From assembly GCF_900104095.1 (NCBI RefSeq), contig NZ_FNJO01000009.1:186001-250000 (forward strand): a DNA stretch of 64,000 nt. The letters run 5' to 3'. This DNA comes from Ralstonia sp. 25mfcol4.1. GTDB lineage: Bacteria > Pseudomonadota > Gammaproteobacteria > Burkholderiales > Burkholderiaceae. A program made the translations under genes and the position numbers. This document shows, one piece after another, positions 51,091 through 60,895 of the stretch (within the stretch, counting starts at the first letter, position 1; every line of letters starts with the position of its first letter). The notes under the pieces were generated by a model. The model made no database searches, was not told where the DNA came from, and saw only the letters and a list, made by a program, of their open reading frames with translations.

Positions 51091-51120
51091 ACGGACGCTC
51101 AGGCGTCCGTTTTTGTTTTT
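51091..51120 (+). terminator. Original tRNA-Phe terminator, displaced by the prophage
   Basis: ACGGACGC-TCAG-GCGTCCGT followed by TTTTGTTTTT, an excellent Rho-independent terminator. It lies 14 bases past CCA of the tRNA remnant, the position it would have had behind the intact tRNA before integration. Confidence 0.88.
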
Positions 51121-51195
51121 GTCGTCTCCGTTTTTCGTGGCCTCGCCTATCGGATCCGGGTTCGGATCACAATATGGTCAAGCCGGAGCCGCTCT

Positions 51196-51606
51196 GTGCC
51201 TCCCAAAAACGAATCGCCACCCCCCCTGACCCAGCGCCTGCGCACCTGGGCACGCGCCATCAAGCGTGATGGCGTTGCGCTCTGGTTCGCGTGCCGGCAT
51301 CCCGATACGCCCTGGTATGTGAAGGCGCTGGGCGCTTTCGTCGTGGCCTATGCGCTGAGCCCGATCGACCTTGTACCGGACTTCATCCCCGTGCTCGGCT
51401 ACGTCGATGACGTGCTGCTCTTGCCTGCGCTGATCTGGCTGGCCGTCAGGCTGACGCCTGCGGCCGTGCTGGCTGCGTCGCGTGAACAGGCGAGCGCGTG
51501 GATGGCCACCAGCGGCGCGAAGCCGCGCAGTCGCTGGGGCATCGTCCTGGTGCTGGGCGTGTGGGCGGTGGCGGCCTATGGCATCTGGCGCTGGCTCGGG
51601 CATTAA
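51196..51606 (+). CDS. YkvA-like DUF1232 membrane protein
   Basis: 136 residues. The DUF1232 core is seen in YVKALGAFVVAYALSPIDLVPDFIPVLGYVDDVLLLPALI (about 40-79), with SPIDLVPDFIPVLG as the family signature, and a C-terminal membrane helix near 115-133. GTG start at 51196 with GGAG 8 bases upstream. First chromosomal gene after the prophage. Role unknown in the family. Confidence 0.82.
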   Translation: MPPKNESPPPLTQRLRTWARAIKRDGVALWFACRHPDTPWYVKALGAFVVAYALSPIDLVPDFIPVLGYVDDVLLLPALIWLAVRLTPAAVLAASREQASAWMATSGAKPRSRWGIVLVLGVWAVAAYGIWRWLGH

Positions 51607-51617
51607 GCCCGCGATCG

Positions 51618-53099
51618 CTAGCCAAACAGCTCCTCGGCCACGGTCGGATGCAGCGGCATGGTGGTCTGCAGGTGCGAGGCCTTCGCGCCGAGCCGTAGCG
51701 CCAGCGCCATCGTCTGGACGATTTCCGGCGCAGCGCCATCCATCAGGTGGACGCCCAGCACCCGGCCGCTGCGCGCGTTGAACACGAGCTTGAAGACCGA
51801 CTGCTGCGGCACGCCGCCGAAGCGGCTTTCCAGCGAGACAAAACGCTTGATCTCGGTGCGAATGCGGTCGGCCTTGCCGCCGGCCTCCTCGATGGCCTGG
51901 GCCTCGGTCAGCCCCACGGCGCCGATTGCCGGCTCACAGAACACGGCCGTCGGCAGGAATTCGAAGTCCGTCATGTCTCCGCGTCGCCCAAATAGCCGAT
52001 CGGCCAGCCAGCGGCCTTGCGCAATGGCTACGGGCGTCAGGTGTACGTTGTCGGCCATGCAGTCGCCGATGGCGTGGATCGACCGCACGCTGCTGCGGAA
52101 CTGCCGGTCCACCGCGATGCCGCCCTTGGCATCGCGCTTCACACCCAGGTCATCGAGACCCAGTCCATCAACATTCGGCTTTCGGCCAATCGCGGCCAGC
52201 GCCGCCTGGGTGCGCACGGTCTGCGTGCGGCCCCGATTGTCTTCCTGCGTGTAGCAGACGTCGAATGCACCGTTCGACTGCGACACCATTGTGACCTCTG
52301 TACGGAAATGTATGCGGATGCCCTTCGCGATCAGGGCTTCTGCAAGGGCGGCGGCAATATCGTGATCGAACTTCGGCAGCAGCCGGTCCTCACGCACCAG
52401 CAGGTCCACCTTCACGCCGTAGCGAGACAGGATCGATGCCATCTCCACGGCGATATAGCCGCCGCCGATCACGGCAATCGAAGCGGGCACGGTCTGCCAC
52501 GTGAAAACGTCGTCCGAAGAGCTGACCAGTTCGCCGCCCGGCACCGGAAGATCGACGGGGCTGGCGCCGGTCGCAATCAGCGTCTTGCCGGCACGGATGA
52601 CTTCATTGCCGACGACCACATCCCCGCGCGCGTTGAGGCTCGCCTCGCCGTGCCAGATCTCCACGCCGGCCTCGTTGAGCCGCTGCTTGTACGACGCATT
52701 GAGCCGTGCCACCTCGGCATTCACGCGCACGATGGCATCGCGCCAGTCTTCCTTGCCGCCCGTGTGCGACAGGCACGTGGACAGGATCGATGCCCATCCC
52801 GCGCCGTACGACAGCATTTTCTTGGGCACGCAACCGCGATTGACACAGGTGCCGCCGACGGCATCGCGCTCCACCAGAATCACGCGGGCGCCGTGCGATG
52901 CGGCGCGGCGCGCGGCGGCCACGCCTCCCGAGCCCGCGCCGATCACCACGAAGTCGGCTTCGCGTGTCTTGGCCCGCGCATCGCGCTTGCGCGGCACCCG
53001 TTCGACAACGGGTTCGGCGCTGGCCTCGCTGGCGCGCCGACGCGTCTTCACGGTCCTTGCCTGGGTTGCGGTTTCGGTTGATGCCTGACGCTTTGTCAT
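51618..53099 (-). CDS. gor: Glutathione-disulfide reductase-type flavoenzyme
   Basis: 493 residues. An Arg/Lys/Thr-rich N-terminal extension (about 1-48) precedes the FAD-binding VIGAGSGGVAAARRAASHGARV (about 52-73), the redox-active disulfide in GGTCVNRGCVPKK, a second dinucleotide motif VIGGGYIAVE, and the C-terminal dimer motif HPTVAEE with the catalytic His. NADPH-dependent reduction of glutathione disulfide is the best call; the 48-residue basic extension is unusual. It lies convergent to the YkvA gene with 11 bp between. Confidence 0.9.
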   Translation of the reverse strand: MTKRQASTETATQARTVKTRRRASEASAEPVVERVPRKRDARAKTREADFVVIGAGSGGVAAARRAASHGARVILVERDAVGGTCVNRGCVPKKMLSYGAGWASILSTCLSHTGGKEDWRDAIVRVNAEVARLNASYKQRLNEAGVEIWHGEASLNARGDVVVGNEVIRAGKTLIATGASPVDLPVPGGELVSSSDDVFTWQTVPASIAVIGGGYIAVEMASILSRYGVKVDLLVREDRLLPKFDHDIAAALAEALIAKGIRIHFRTEVTMVSQSNGAFDVCYTQEDNRGRTQTVRTQAALAAIGRKPNVDGLGLDDLGVKRDAKGGIAVDRQFRSSVRSIHAIGDCMADNVHLTPVAIAQGRWLADRLFGRRGDMTDFEFLPTAVFCEPAIGAVGLTEAQAIEEAGGKADRIRTEIKRFVSLESRFGGVPQQSVFKLVFNARSGRVLGVHLMDGAAPEIVQTMALALRLGAKASHLQTTMPLHPTVAEELFG

Positions 53100-53170
53100 T
53101 CAATCCTCCTTGCCTGCGCGGCACCATCGCCGCATGCCAAACAATTGACCGGCGCCATATGGCGCTTTGG

Positions 53171-54064
53171 CTATGACGCCGGCAACAGATCCTGCTGGAT
53201 GACGGGCCAGTCGCGCAGAAACGATTCCGCGTCGCGCCGGCCCAGGTCATACGCATGCGTCATGGCCTCGGGCCTGGTGTAGTCCCAGCTCGAAATCGGC
53301 ACGCGTTGTGACGGTTGCAGGTACAGGCGGCGCTGGCCGCCCGTGTCGATGATGAAGCGGCGCGGCCGCGGATACAGCCGCGTCACCAGCACCAGGACAT
53401 TGCCCGGCGTGGCATCGAGCGCATCGACTGGCACGTTGTCCACCAGCCCGCCGTCCAGCACCGCATGGCCATTGCGGCGCAGCACCGGCGTAAAGGGCGG
53501 CGTGGAGGCCGATTGCAGTAGCAGATCGGCCAGATCCTCCGGCGAGCCGCAGCCCTGCGCCAGCACGAATTCGGGATGGAAGCCAAGCTTGCGGCCCAGG
53601 CGCGGATGCAGCGTCTTCAGCAGGTGCTTGTCGATGTTGTACGCCAGCAGCCCTGCGGCCACGGCCAGGCGCGGCCCGGTCCAGCGCGGGATATGGGCCA
53701 CGCCGATGCGGATCTCGGGCGCCTGTTGCAGCCGGTGCAGGCGGTTATCGCCAAACAGCGAGAGCAGGGCGTTGCGATAGATGCCGTAATGCGGAAACAC
53801 GCGCTCGCGGCGCAGCAGGTTGCCCCAGTAGGCGTTGCGCGAATTGTTGGCCAGCACCTCGCGGTAGTAGGCCATGGTCTGGTGCGAATCGTGCGCATAG
53901 ACCATGCACGCCGTGGCCGCGCCCGCCGAGATGCCGGCGATGATGCGCGGGCGCAGGTGCAGTTCGGGGGCCACGGTATCCCACCATCCGGCCTGCCACC
54001 AGCAGCGGTTGCCGCCGCCGGCAAAGACGATCTGGTCGAAGGGTTGGGGGTTGATGGCGGACAT
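53171..54064 (-). CDS. Patatin-like phospholipase
   Basis: 297 residues, Ser-Asp lipid acyl hydrolase. The oxyanion loop is VFAGGGNRC (about 14-22), the nucleophile elbow GISAGAATA (about 48-56, Ser near 50) and the catalytic Asp in DGGLVDN (about 205-211). The ATG at 54064 gives a compact patatin; the frame continues upstream through the thioesterase gene without coding character. Substrate unknown, probably phospholipid. Confidence 0.85.
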   Translation of the reverse strand: MSAINPQPFDQIVFAGGGNRCWWQAGWWDTVAPELHLRPRIIAGISAGAATACMVYAHDSHQTMAYYREVLANNSRNAYWGNLLRRERVFPHYGIYRNALLSLFGDNRLHRLQQAPEIRIGVAHIPRWTGPRLAVAAGLLAYNIDKHLLKTLHPRLGRKLGFHPEFVLAQGCGSPEDLADLLLQSASTPPFTPVLRRNGHAVLDGGLVDNVPVDALDATPGNVLVLVTRLYPRPRRFIIDTGGQRRLYLQPSQRVPISSWDYTRPEAMTHAYDLGRRDAESFLRDWPVIQQDLLPAS

Positions 54065-54072
54065 CGTGGATT

Positions 54073-54486
54073 TCAAAGCAGTGCGTAGGTAGTGGTGGCC
54101 TGCACCGCCAGCTTGCCGTCCTGGCCGGTCAGTTCGATCGCGCCGAAGACCACGGTCTTGCCCAGGCGCAGCACGCTGGCACGCACCAGCACGTCGCCGT
54201 CGATCACGGGACGCATGAAGTTGGTGGTCAGCGTGACGGTGGTCATCGGCCGGAATTCGCCCAGTGCGGCAGAGATGGCGACGATCATCGCGGTATCGGC
54301 CGCGGACATCAGCACCTGTCCGCAGACCACGCCGCCGGCATGGCGAAACGCTTCCTGGAAGGGCAGGCGCAGGGTTACGCCGGTGGCGTCGGCAGCCTCG
54401 GCACGCAGGCCCAGCTGGCGCACCCAGGGCGCCAGCACGCGTTCGAGCGTGGCATCGATATCCGCGATGGTGAAAGTGGCAGGCAC
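54073..54486 (-). CDS. PaaI-type hotdog thioesterase
   Basis: 137 residues with the hotdog pattern: HAGGVVCGQVLMSAADTAMIVAI (about 49-71) containing the catalytic-loop HAGG and Asp, then TVTLTTNFMRPVIDGDVLV. It likely hydrolyses acyl- or aryl-CoA. It precedes the patatin gene by 8 bp on the same strand, so the two may act on related lipids. Confidence 0.86.
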   Translation of the reverse strand: MPATFTIADIDATLERVLAPWVRQLGLRAEAADATGVTLRLPFQEAFRHAGGVVCGQVLMSAADTAMIVAISAALGEFRPMTTVTLTTNFMRPVIDGDVLVRASVLRLGKTVVFGAIELTGQDGKLAVQATTTYALL

Positions 54487-54580
54487 GTCCCGGTCTCCTC
54501 GGCGCGCGGCATGTTGTTTGCGCCAATGATACAGGGGGCCGAAGCCCCCTGCCGATTCCTGCCGGGAACGCCCGCAGGCG

Positions 54581-56095
54581 TCACGCCGCGTTGTCCGCCT
54601 CGGCGCGCGCCGTCGAGCGGTTGGCGTGCCAGCGCAGCACGCGCGGCACCACCACCACGGCCACCGTCATGGCCAGGATCGTGGCCGAGATCGGCTGCTT
54701 GACGAACAGGCTCCAGTCGCCCTGGCCGATCGACAGCGCATTGCGCAGCTGCTTCTCTGCCATCGGCCCCAGGATCAGGCCGACGATCACCGGCGCGGTC
54801 GGGAAGTCGAAGCGGCGCATGGCCATGCCCAGCAGGCCGATCACGAACAGCAGCAGCAGGTCGAACCACGACTGGCGGATGCCGTACGCGCCCAGACCGG
54901 CAAAGATCAGGATGCCGCCGTACAGCAGCGGCGTCGGTACGCGCAGCATGCGCACCCACAGGCCGATCGCCGGCAGGTTCAGCACCAGCAGCATCACGTT
55001 GCCGATGTACAGCGACGCCAGCAGGCCCCAGACCAGGTCGCCCGAGGTCTGGAACAGCATCGGGCCCGGCTGCAGGTTGTAGTTCTGGAACGCCGCCAGC
55101 AGGATGGCCGTGGTGTTCGAGGTCGGGATGCCCAGCGTCAGCAGCGGGGCCAGCGTTGCCGTCACGGCGGCGTTGTTGGCAGCCTCGGGGCCGGCCACAC
55201 CTTCGATGGCACCCACCTTGCCGAATTCCGCCTTGTGGTCCGACAGCTTCTTCTCGGTGGCGTACGACAGGAAGGTCGGGATCTCGGCACCACCGGCCGG
55301 GATCAGGCCAAACGGGAAGCCGATGAACGTGCCGCGGATCCAGGCCGGGATCGACCGCTTCCAGTCCGACTTGCTCATGTGCACCGAACTGAGCTTGTTG
55401 AACGAGCCCTCCGGTTGCGGGAAGAACGCATTGAACAGCGCCTCGCCCACCGCAAACAGGCCCACGGCCACCACGACGATGTCCACGCCGTCGTACAGCT
55501 CCTGGATATTCATCGAATAGCGCGTCTGGCCAGACAGCGAATCCATGCCGATCAGGCCGATGCCCAGGCCCAGGAACAGGCTGGTCATGCCGCGCAGCAG
55601 CGACGAGCCCAGCACGGCCGACACCGTGGTGAAAGCCAGCAGCATGATCATGAAGTACTCGCCCGGCCCGAACTGCAGCGCCACGTCGGCCGCCACCGGC
55701 GCGAACATCGACAGCAGCACCGTGGCGATCGTGCCCGCCACGAATGAGCCGATGGCGGCGGTGGCCAGCGCGGGGCCTGCGCGGCCGTTCTTGGCCATCA
55801 GGTTGCCCTCCATCGCGGTAACCATCGTCGACGATTCACCCGGCGTGTTCATCAGGATCGACGTGGTCGATCCACCGTACATCGCGCCGTAGTAGATGCC
55901 GGCGAACATGATCAGCGCGGCGGTGGGTTCCACCTTGGCCGTCAGCGGCAGCAGCATGGCCACGGTCAGTGCCGGGCCAATGCCGGGCAGCACGCCGATG
56001 GCAGTGCCCAGGAAGCAGCCCACCAGGGCCCACATCAGGTTGATTGGCGTGATGGCCACGGCGAAGCCGTGCATCAACTGGTTCAGGGTATCCAT
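54581..56095 (-). CDS. tctA: Tripartite tricarboxylate transporter, large membrane subunit
   Basis: 504 residues, about 12 transmembrane segments, TctA family signatures [19 protein letters not shown] (about 33-51) and [22 protein letters not shown] (about 66-87). Forms the transport path for carboxylates captured by the periplasmic protein. Third gene of tctC-tctB-tctA, 25 bp after tctB. Confidence 0.94.
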   Translation of the reverse strand: MDTLNQLMHGFAVAITPINLMWALVGCFLGTAIGVLPGIGPALTVAMLLPLTAKVEPTAALIMFAGIYYGAMYGGSTTSILMNTPGESSTMVTAMEGNLMAKNGRAGPALATAAIGSFVAGTIATVLLSMFAPVAADVALQFGPGEYFMIMLLAFTTVSAVLGSSLLRGMTSLFLGLGIGLIGMDSLSGQTRYSMNIQELYDGVDIVVVAVGLFAVGEALFNAFFPQPEGSFNKLSSVHMSKSDWKRSIPAWIRGTFIGFPFGLIPAGGAEIPTFLSYATEKKLSDHKAEFGKVGAIEGVAGPEAANNAAVTATLAPLLTLGIPTSNTTAILLAAFQNYNLQPGPMLFQTSGDLVWGLLASLYIGNVMLLVLNLPAIGLWVRMLRVPTPLLYGGILIFAGLGAYGIRQSWFDLLLLFVIGLLGMAMRRFDFPTAPVIVGLILGPMAEKQLRNALSIGQGDWSLFVKQPISATILAMTVAVVVVPRVLRWHANRSTARAEADNAA

Positions 56096-56120
56096 GTCAG
56101 TGTCTCCCGTAGGGCGTGGA

Positions 56121-56594
56121 TCAGAAGCCCGCGACGGGCAGCAGCGGCAGGTTGATGCCGAGCAGGAAATCGAACAGCGCCCACATCGGCAGCGTCAGCA
56201 TCAGGCCGATCAGCGCATCGCGCACGATGCGGCGGCTGCCGTAGCCGCGCGCCACGCACACCATCATCAGCGTGGACGAGAACACGAAACCCAGCGTGCC
56301 GATCAACGCCATGTTGGCCACCAGGCCGGCGGACACCCACAGAAAGCCCTTGAAGTTGTGCGGCGCCGCAGGCAGTTCGGCATCTTCCTCGGGCATGTTC
56401 CGGAAGCCGCCGCGCACGCCCTGCCACAGCAGCAGCGCGCCGCAGACGGCCAGGCCGATGGCCACCAGCGTGGGCACGAAGCGCGGCGACAGGCCGGCAT
56501 AGCCCTCGTCGCCCGAAATGCCCGGTATGCCGGCGAAGAAGAACACGGACAACGCCAGGATGGCGACGCCGATGGATACGTGGGATGGTTTCAT
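56121..56594 (-). CDS. tctB: Tripartite tricarboxylate transporter, small membrane subunit
   Basis: 157 residues with four hydrophobic segments, the TctB layout, and a cytoplasmic loop rich in Glu ([11 protein letters not shown] near 60-72). The ATG at 56594 gives the family length. It overlaps nothing and lies between tctC and tctA. Confidence 0.9.
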   Translation of the reverse strand: MKPSHVSIGVAILALSVFFFAGIPGISGDEGYAGLSPRFVPTLVAIGLAVCGALLLWQGVRGGFRNMPEEDAELPAAPHNFKGFLWVSAGLVANMALIGTLGFVFSSTLMMVCVARGYGSRRIVRDALIGLMLTLPMWALFDFLLGINLPLLPVAGF

Positions 56595-56786
56595 GGTGGG
56601 GCTCTCGGATGGTCCTGCCGCCCGCGCGGTCACGGGGCCCGGTGACGTTATTGGTCTGTTTTTCGGTGTTGCGCACGTGATGGCGGCACCGGGGCCCCGT
56701 GCCGTCTTCCGTGCGTGCCGATCGCGGATCGGCAGCCGGGCGGGAACGACAGGGTGAAGCAAACTTCCGCGACTCGGGTAACGACT

Positions 56787-56822
56787 TCTCGTACTGCTGT
56801 CTCGTACTGCTGTCTCGTACTA
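56787..56822. repeat. Short tandem repeat in the tctC-tctB gap
   Basis: Two full 13-bp units TCTCGTACTGCTG and a partial third, then a degenerate TTTCGTACTTCTA. The rest of the 349-bp gap (56595-56943) shows no gene. On the tct coding strand this lies in the leader of tctB. Confidence 0.6.
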
Positions 56823-56943
56823 CTTTTTCGTACTTCTACTACTTGGCCGACGGCGTGGGGGGCGGTTGCCACCGGTCGTCGGAACGTGGACCGACGCGGC
56901 AGTACCGATGCGGCGTGGCGTGCGCCTGGTCCCTTGGGGAGTC

Positions 56944-57912
56944 TTACTTCGCTACGCCCAGTTCACGCAGCGTGGCGCCCAGACGGGTGGATTCCGCTTC
57001 CACGAACTTGCCGAACTCGTCGCCGGTCAGCAGGAACGGCGTCCAGTCGTTCTTCTGCAGCGCGTCCTTCCAGACCTGGTTCTCGGTGCCCTTCACCACG
57101 GCGTCGATCATGGCCTTGCGCTGGTCGGCGGTGATGCCGGGTGCGCCGTACACGCCGCGCCAGTTGTAGATCTCGACGTTCACGCCCTGTTCCTTCAGGG
57201 TCGGGATGTCGGCGGTGCGATCCTTCGACGTCACGGCCAGCGCGCGCATCTTGCCGGTCTTGATGAACGGCAGGAATTCCGACACGCCGGCGATACCCAC
57301 GGTCACGTGGCCGCCGAGGATCGACGCCGAGGCCTCGCCACCGCCCTGGAACGGCACGTAGTTGATCTTCTTCGGATCCACGCCGATGTCCTTGGCGATC
57401 AGTCCGGCCAGGATGTGGTCGATCGACCCCTTCGAACCGCCGCCCCAGCTGACGCTGCCCGGATTGGCCTTGAGCTGCGTGGTCAGGTCTTTCATCGACT
57501 TGATCGGCGAGCTTGCCGGCACCGTGATCACCATCGTGTCGGCGAACAGGCGCGCGATCGGCGTGGCGTTTTTGAGCGTCACCGGCGGGTGGTTGGTCTC
57601 GATGGCACCGACCATCACGGCGCCCGTCACGATCAGCGCGTTCGGGTTGCCCTTGTCGGTGTTCACGAACTGCGTCAGGCCGATGGTGCCGCCCGCGCCG
57701 CCCTTGTTGTCATACGAAGCCGACTTGGCCGTGCCAGCCGCCACCATGGCCGCGCCGATCGAGCGGCCGGTCTGGTCGTAGCCGCCTCCGGGGTTGGCGC
57801 CGATCATCACCTTGAGGTTGTCGACGGCATAAGCCGGCGCGGCCACCACGGCAGCGGCGAGCGCGGCCGAAGCGGCGAAGACATGGGTAAAGCGGGCAAG
57901 CGTGCGAGGCAT
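56944..57912 (-). CDS. tctC: Bug/TctC-family periplasmic solute-binding protein
   Basis: 322 residues: signal peptide (about 1-29, ending AYA) then the Bug fold, with GANPGGGYDQTGR (about 38-50) and YDNKGGAGGTIG (about 67-78), loops that contact the carboxylate in this family. Captures a tricarboxylate or related acid for TctAB. First gene of the tct set; 459 bp without a gene lie upstream. Confidence 0.92.
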   Translation of the reverse strand: MPRTLARFTHVFAASAALAAAVVAAPAYAVDNLKVMIGANPGGGYDQTGRSIGAAMVAAGTAKSASYDNKGGAGGTIGLTQFVNTDKGNPNALIVTGAVMVGAIETNHPPVTLKNATPIARLFADTMVITVPASSPIKSMKDLTTQLKANPGSVSWGGGSKGSIDHILAGLIAKDIGVDPKKINYVPFQGGGEASASILGGHVTVGIAGVSEFLPFIKTGKMRALAVTSKDRTADIPTLKEQGVNVEIYNWRGVYGAPGITADQRKAMIDAVVKGTENQVWKDALQKNDWTPFLLTGDEFGKFVEAESTRLGATLRELGVAK

Positions 57913-58371
57913 CGCGTGTCTCCTGTCTTATTGGAATGTTAGTTTGTGCTTTTAGATTTCCGGCTATTGCCTACCGTCCACAAAGAGACAGCAGTAGCCA
58001 TGGCCCGAATTCTAGAAGCGTGAAACTGTCAAAACCCTGTCAAAACGTCTGCTTGATGCTCGGGGTTTACGTGGTGTTGTCTGCTTTGTCTGCTGCTCTT
58101 CCATCCCGGCCGGACCGGCCGCCTGTCGTTTTTTGGCATCGTTGTATCTGCCAGATCAGATCTGCACATCTTTGACTTGGCTCAGGTCGGACATCTCACT
58201 ACGATTTGTCTCAGTTGCCTGCCGCACCGACAGCAAGTTGCGGCACGGCGGCCAAAGCATGAAAAGCAGATGACATGGACCATCGCACAACGAGGCGCTG
58301 GCCGATTCGGGATATCCGGTCTTTTTCGGTTTTCGGGTGAAGTGACAAAAAAGAAGTCTCAGGGGTCAATC
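57913..58371. other. Intergenic region upstream of tctC and the coiled-coil gene
   Basis: No convincing gene. It holds two direct CTGTCAAAAC copies exactly 11 bp apart (58026-58035, 58037-58046), suggesting a regulator half-site pair, and an AGATCAGATCTG near-palindrome at about 58153-58164. Promoters for both flanking genes must lie here, but none is strong by eye. Confidence 0.4.
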
Positions 58372-58866
58372 ATGGATACAACGATCAAGGCGTCGGACGT
58401 CTGGCCGCCGGAACTCGACGCAGGGGCCGACCGCGGCCTGTGGAAAAGCACCGTTGCGGCCGCCAACCAGGCGCTGGAAGCGGCCAAGGGCATGCAGGCG
58501 GCCGTGGGGCAGACGCTCAAGCTGCAGCACAAGATCATGGCGCTGCGCGACGAACTGCATCGCGCCGAAGCCGAGCGCGACATGTATCGCGACCTGCACG
58601 CACGCACCGTCGACGAACTCAACCACACGCTCGACCTGAGCCCTGCCGAATGGCAGCGCCTGCGCGCCGACAACGAGACGCTGCAGATCCGGCATCGCGC
58701 CTACAAGCTGCTGGTGCAACACTACGCACGCATCGGCACGCCGATCGATCCGGCCACGTTTGCCGAGCAGCGCAGCCGTGTGCAGCAACACATCCTGTTC
58801 CAGCGGCGCAAGGGTATTCCGGTGTCGGTCATCACGGCCGACGACATCGCATTCCTGTTGCGCTAG
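58372..58866 (+). CDS. Coiled-coil hypothetical protein
   Basis: 164 residues, a long helical section (about 25-110, with ALRDELHRAEAERDMYRDLHARTVDEL), then a C-terminal basic segment ending ITADDIAFLLR. AGGGG 8 bases before the ATG. No family recognised; the composition suggests a small regulatory or scaffolding protein. Neighbouring a diguanylate cyclase on the other strand. Confidence 0.75.
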   Translation: MDTTIKASDVWPPELDAGADRGLWKSTVAAANQALEAAKGMQAAVGQTLKLQHKIMALRDELHRAEAERDMYRDLHARTVDELNHTLDLSPAEWQRLRADNETLQIRHRAYKLLVQHYARIGTPIDPATFAEQRSRVQQHILFQRRKGIPVSVITADDIAFLLR

Positions 58867-58899
58867 GCCAAACCGCGGAGGAGACGTCCATGAACTGTC

Positions 58900-60726
58900 T
58901 TATCCCTGAACAGATGGCGCCACAGTATTGCCGGCCGGCGCATCAGCCGCGCACACCCGGTTACGGCCCGCTTGCTTGGCGGCATATAGACGGCGGTCGG
59001 CCGTCGCCAGCATGGCATCGAGTGTCGGGCAACCGTCGCTCACGGCTTCTGCGACGCCAATCGATACAGTGAAATGAATGTGTCCGTCGCCCTCGCGGGG
59101 CGGCGGCGCATCGGGTGCTGGTTTCACTGGCGTGCCCTGCACGGCGGCGCGCAGCCGTTCCGCCGTTGCCTCGGCATCGGCCAGCGTGGTCTGCGGCAGC
59201 AGCACCGCGAACTCCTCTCCGCCAAGCCGCGCCGGCAGGTCGATCTCGCGCAGATTCCGGCGCAGCACGTCGGCCAGCGCCACCAGCACGTGATCGCCGC
59301 TGGCATGGCCCCAGCGGTCGTTCACGCGTTTGAAGAAGTCGATATCGAGCATCAGCATCGACAGCGGTGCGGCGGGTGACGCTTCGACGCGGGCCGGGGC
59401 GCCGCCGGCCAGGCTTTCATCCGCGCCGGCAGCCTCGCGCTCGCGCCGCCGTCGTGCCGATTCCCTGCCGTAGGCCTCGCCGAAGTGTCGCCGGTTGGCC
59501 AGCCCGGTAAGCGGGTCGGTCTCGGCCAGGCGCTGCAGTGTCTCGCCGGCTGCCACGTAGTGCCGGAACAGCAGCGTCACCACGCGCAATGTGACAAACA
59601 TCAACAACGGCAGGGCCAGCCAGATCGACAACAGCGGTGTGCTGGTGCGCTGCAGGACCGCGCGCCATACGTCGGCATCGCTGAAGGATTCCACCAGCAG
59701 CCACGTACCGCGCTGGCCCACCGGCTGGTAGATCAGATACTGGCCATCCACGTGCCGGATGCCGGCGCCTGCGCCGAATAGCTCCTGCGCTGGAACGCCG
59801 CGCCAGGCCTGGTCCACGTCATCGGGCCAGCGCATGTCGATGCGGACGTTGTGCTGGCTCGATGCGATGATGCCGCCGCGATAGTCCATCAGATATCGCG
59901 TGGTGCCGGCGTCTTCCGGCACGCCGAGCAGTTCGCGCAACCGTGCCAGTTCCACGTCGACGGCCACCACGCCGCGAAAGCGGTTTTCCACATAGACCGG
60001 AATGCTCAACGTCGTGCGCAACTGCGTGCTTTCGAACTGCGTGTAGACCCGCGTCCAGCGAATGTCGCGCGACGCGTCGCGCTCGGGCAGCATGTCGCGG
60101 TAATAGGCGATATGGCTGAACCGCCTGAAGAGTGCCGGCGCCTTGTCCGGCGGCAGCGGCGGGTAGGTGATGTAGAGCCCGTTGCTGGAGATATAGCTCA
60201 CGGTGCCGTCGGCATTCTCGCCCTGGCGCAGCCGCAGGCTCAGGCCCAGCACATGGCTCAGCTGACGCGCCGCGTACAGGTCAGCGCGCAGGTCGGCGTC
60301 GCGGCGTTCGAAGCCTTCGAGTTCGTCCAGCAGCGCGGGCGCCGTGCCGACCACCGGAGAATCGCCAAGCGGCACCTCCATCTGCCAGATACGGTCATTG
60401 CGTTGCGCGAAGGCCCGCTCCACGGCCGGGTCGGCCGGCGCCGCGCCGCTGTCGTAGAGGGTGATCAGTTGCTGCGCATAGTCGCGCACGAAAACGAGCT
60501 TGGAACGTTCGGCGGCGAAGACCGCTTCGCCGCCCAGCGCGCGCAATGTCAGGTCGTGCTGGCGCGATGACAGGACACGGTCGCGCAGCAGGTACAGGTC
60601 GCGCGCGCCGACGATGAGCATCAGCAGCATCGCCAGGCCGAAACCGACGATGACCACGCGCTGCGGGTGTATCAGCGCCGCGCGCGGCAGCCAGCGCGGC
60701 CTCGGCAGCAGTTTGCGCCATGACAT
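58900..60726 (-). CDS. Membrane diguanylate cyclase (dCache-like sensor plus GGDEF)
   Basis: 608 residues: transmembrane helix near 22-42, a periplasmic sensor domain (about 43-345) with PAS/Cache-type sequence (YVENRFRGVVAVDVELARLRELL near 255-277), a second helix near 345-370, and a C-terminal GGDEF domain (about 385-590). The active site RLGGEEF is intact and DIDFFKRVND is present, so it should make c-di-GMP. A Gly/Ala-rich insertion lies early in the GGDEF domain. GGGGAG precedes the ATG at 60726. Confidence 0.9.
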   Translation of the reverse strand: MSWRKLLPRPRWLPRAALIHPQRVVIVGFGLAMLLMLIVGARDLYLLRDRVLSSRQHDLTLRALGGEAVFAAERSKLVFVRDYAQQLITLYDSGAAPADPAVERAFAQRNDRIWQMEVPLGDSPVVGTAPALLDELEGFERRDADLRADLYAARQLSHVLGLSLRLRQGENADGTVSYISSNGLYITYPPLPPDKAPALFRRFSHIAYYRDMLPERDASRDIRWTRVYTQFESTQLRTTLSIPVYVENRFRGVVAVDVELARLRELLGVPEDAGTTRYLMDYRGGIIASSQHNVRIDMRWPDDVDQAWRGVPAQELFGAGAGIRHVDGQYLIYQPVGQRGTWLLVESFSDADVWRAVLQRTSTPLLSIWLALPLLMFVTLRVVTLLFRHYVAAGETLQRLAETDPLTGLANRRHFGEAYGRESARRRREREAAGADESLAGGAPARVEASPAAPLSMLMLDIDFFKRVNDRWGHASGDHVLVALADVLRRNLREIDLPARLGGEEFAVLLPQTTLADAEATAERLRAAVQGTPVKPAPDAPPPREGDGHIHFTVSIGVAEAVSDGCPTLDAMLATADRRLYAAKQAGRNRVCAADAPAGNTVAPSVQG

Positions 60727-60895
60727 CGATCGTCTCCCCGGCAAGGCCCGCCCACCGGGACGGGTAGTAGAACGGCGACTTTCATCTGCAACATCGACGG
60801 CGGGCACGCCAGGGCGTGGCGCGCCGGCTCAGTGTAGTGCAGCCGCGCAGCGCATGCCATCATGAAAGCCTGACAACCATCAAGGGGGAATTCTC

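Noticed and set aside
53171..54526. 451-codon patatin fusion protein
   Set aside because: The extra N-terminal part is the thioesterase gene read in the wrong frame; patatin homology starts at 54064.
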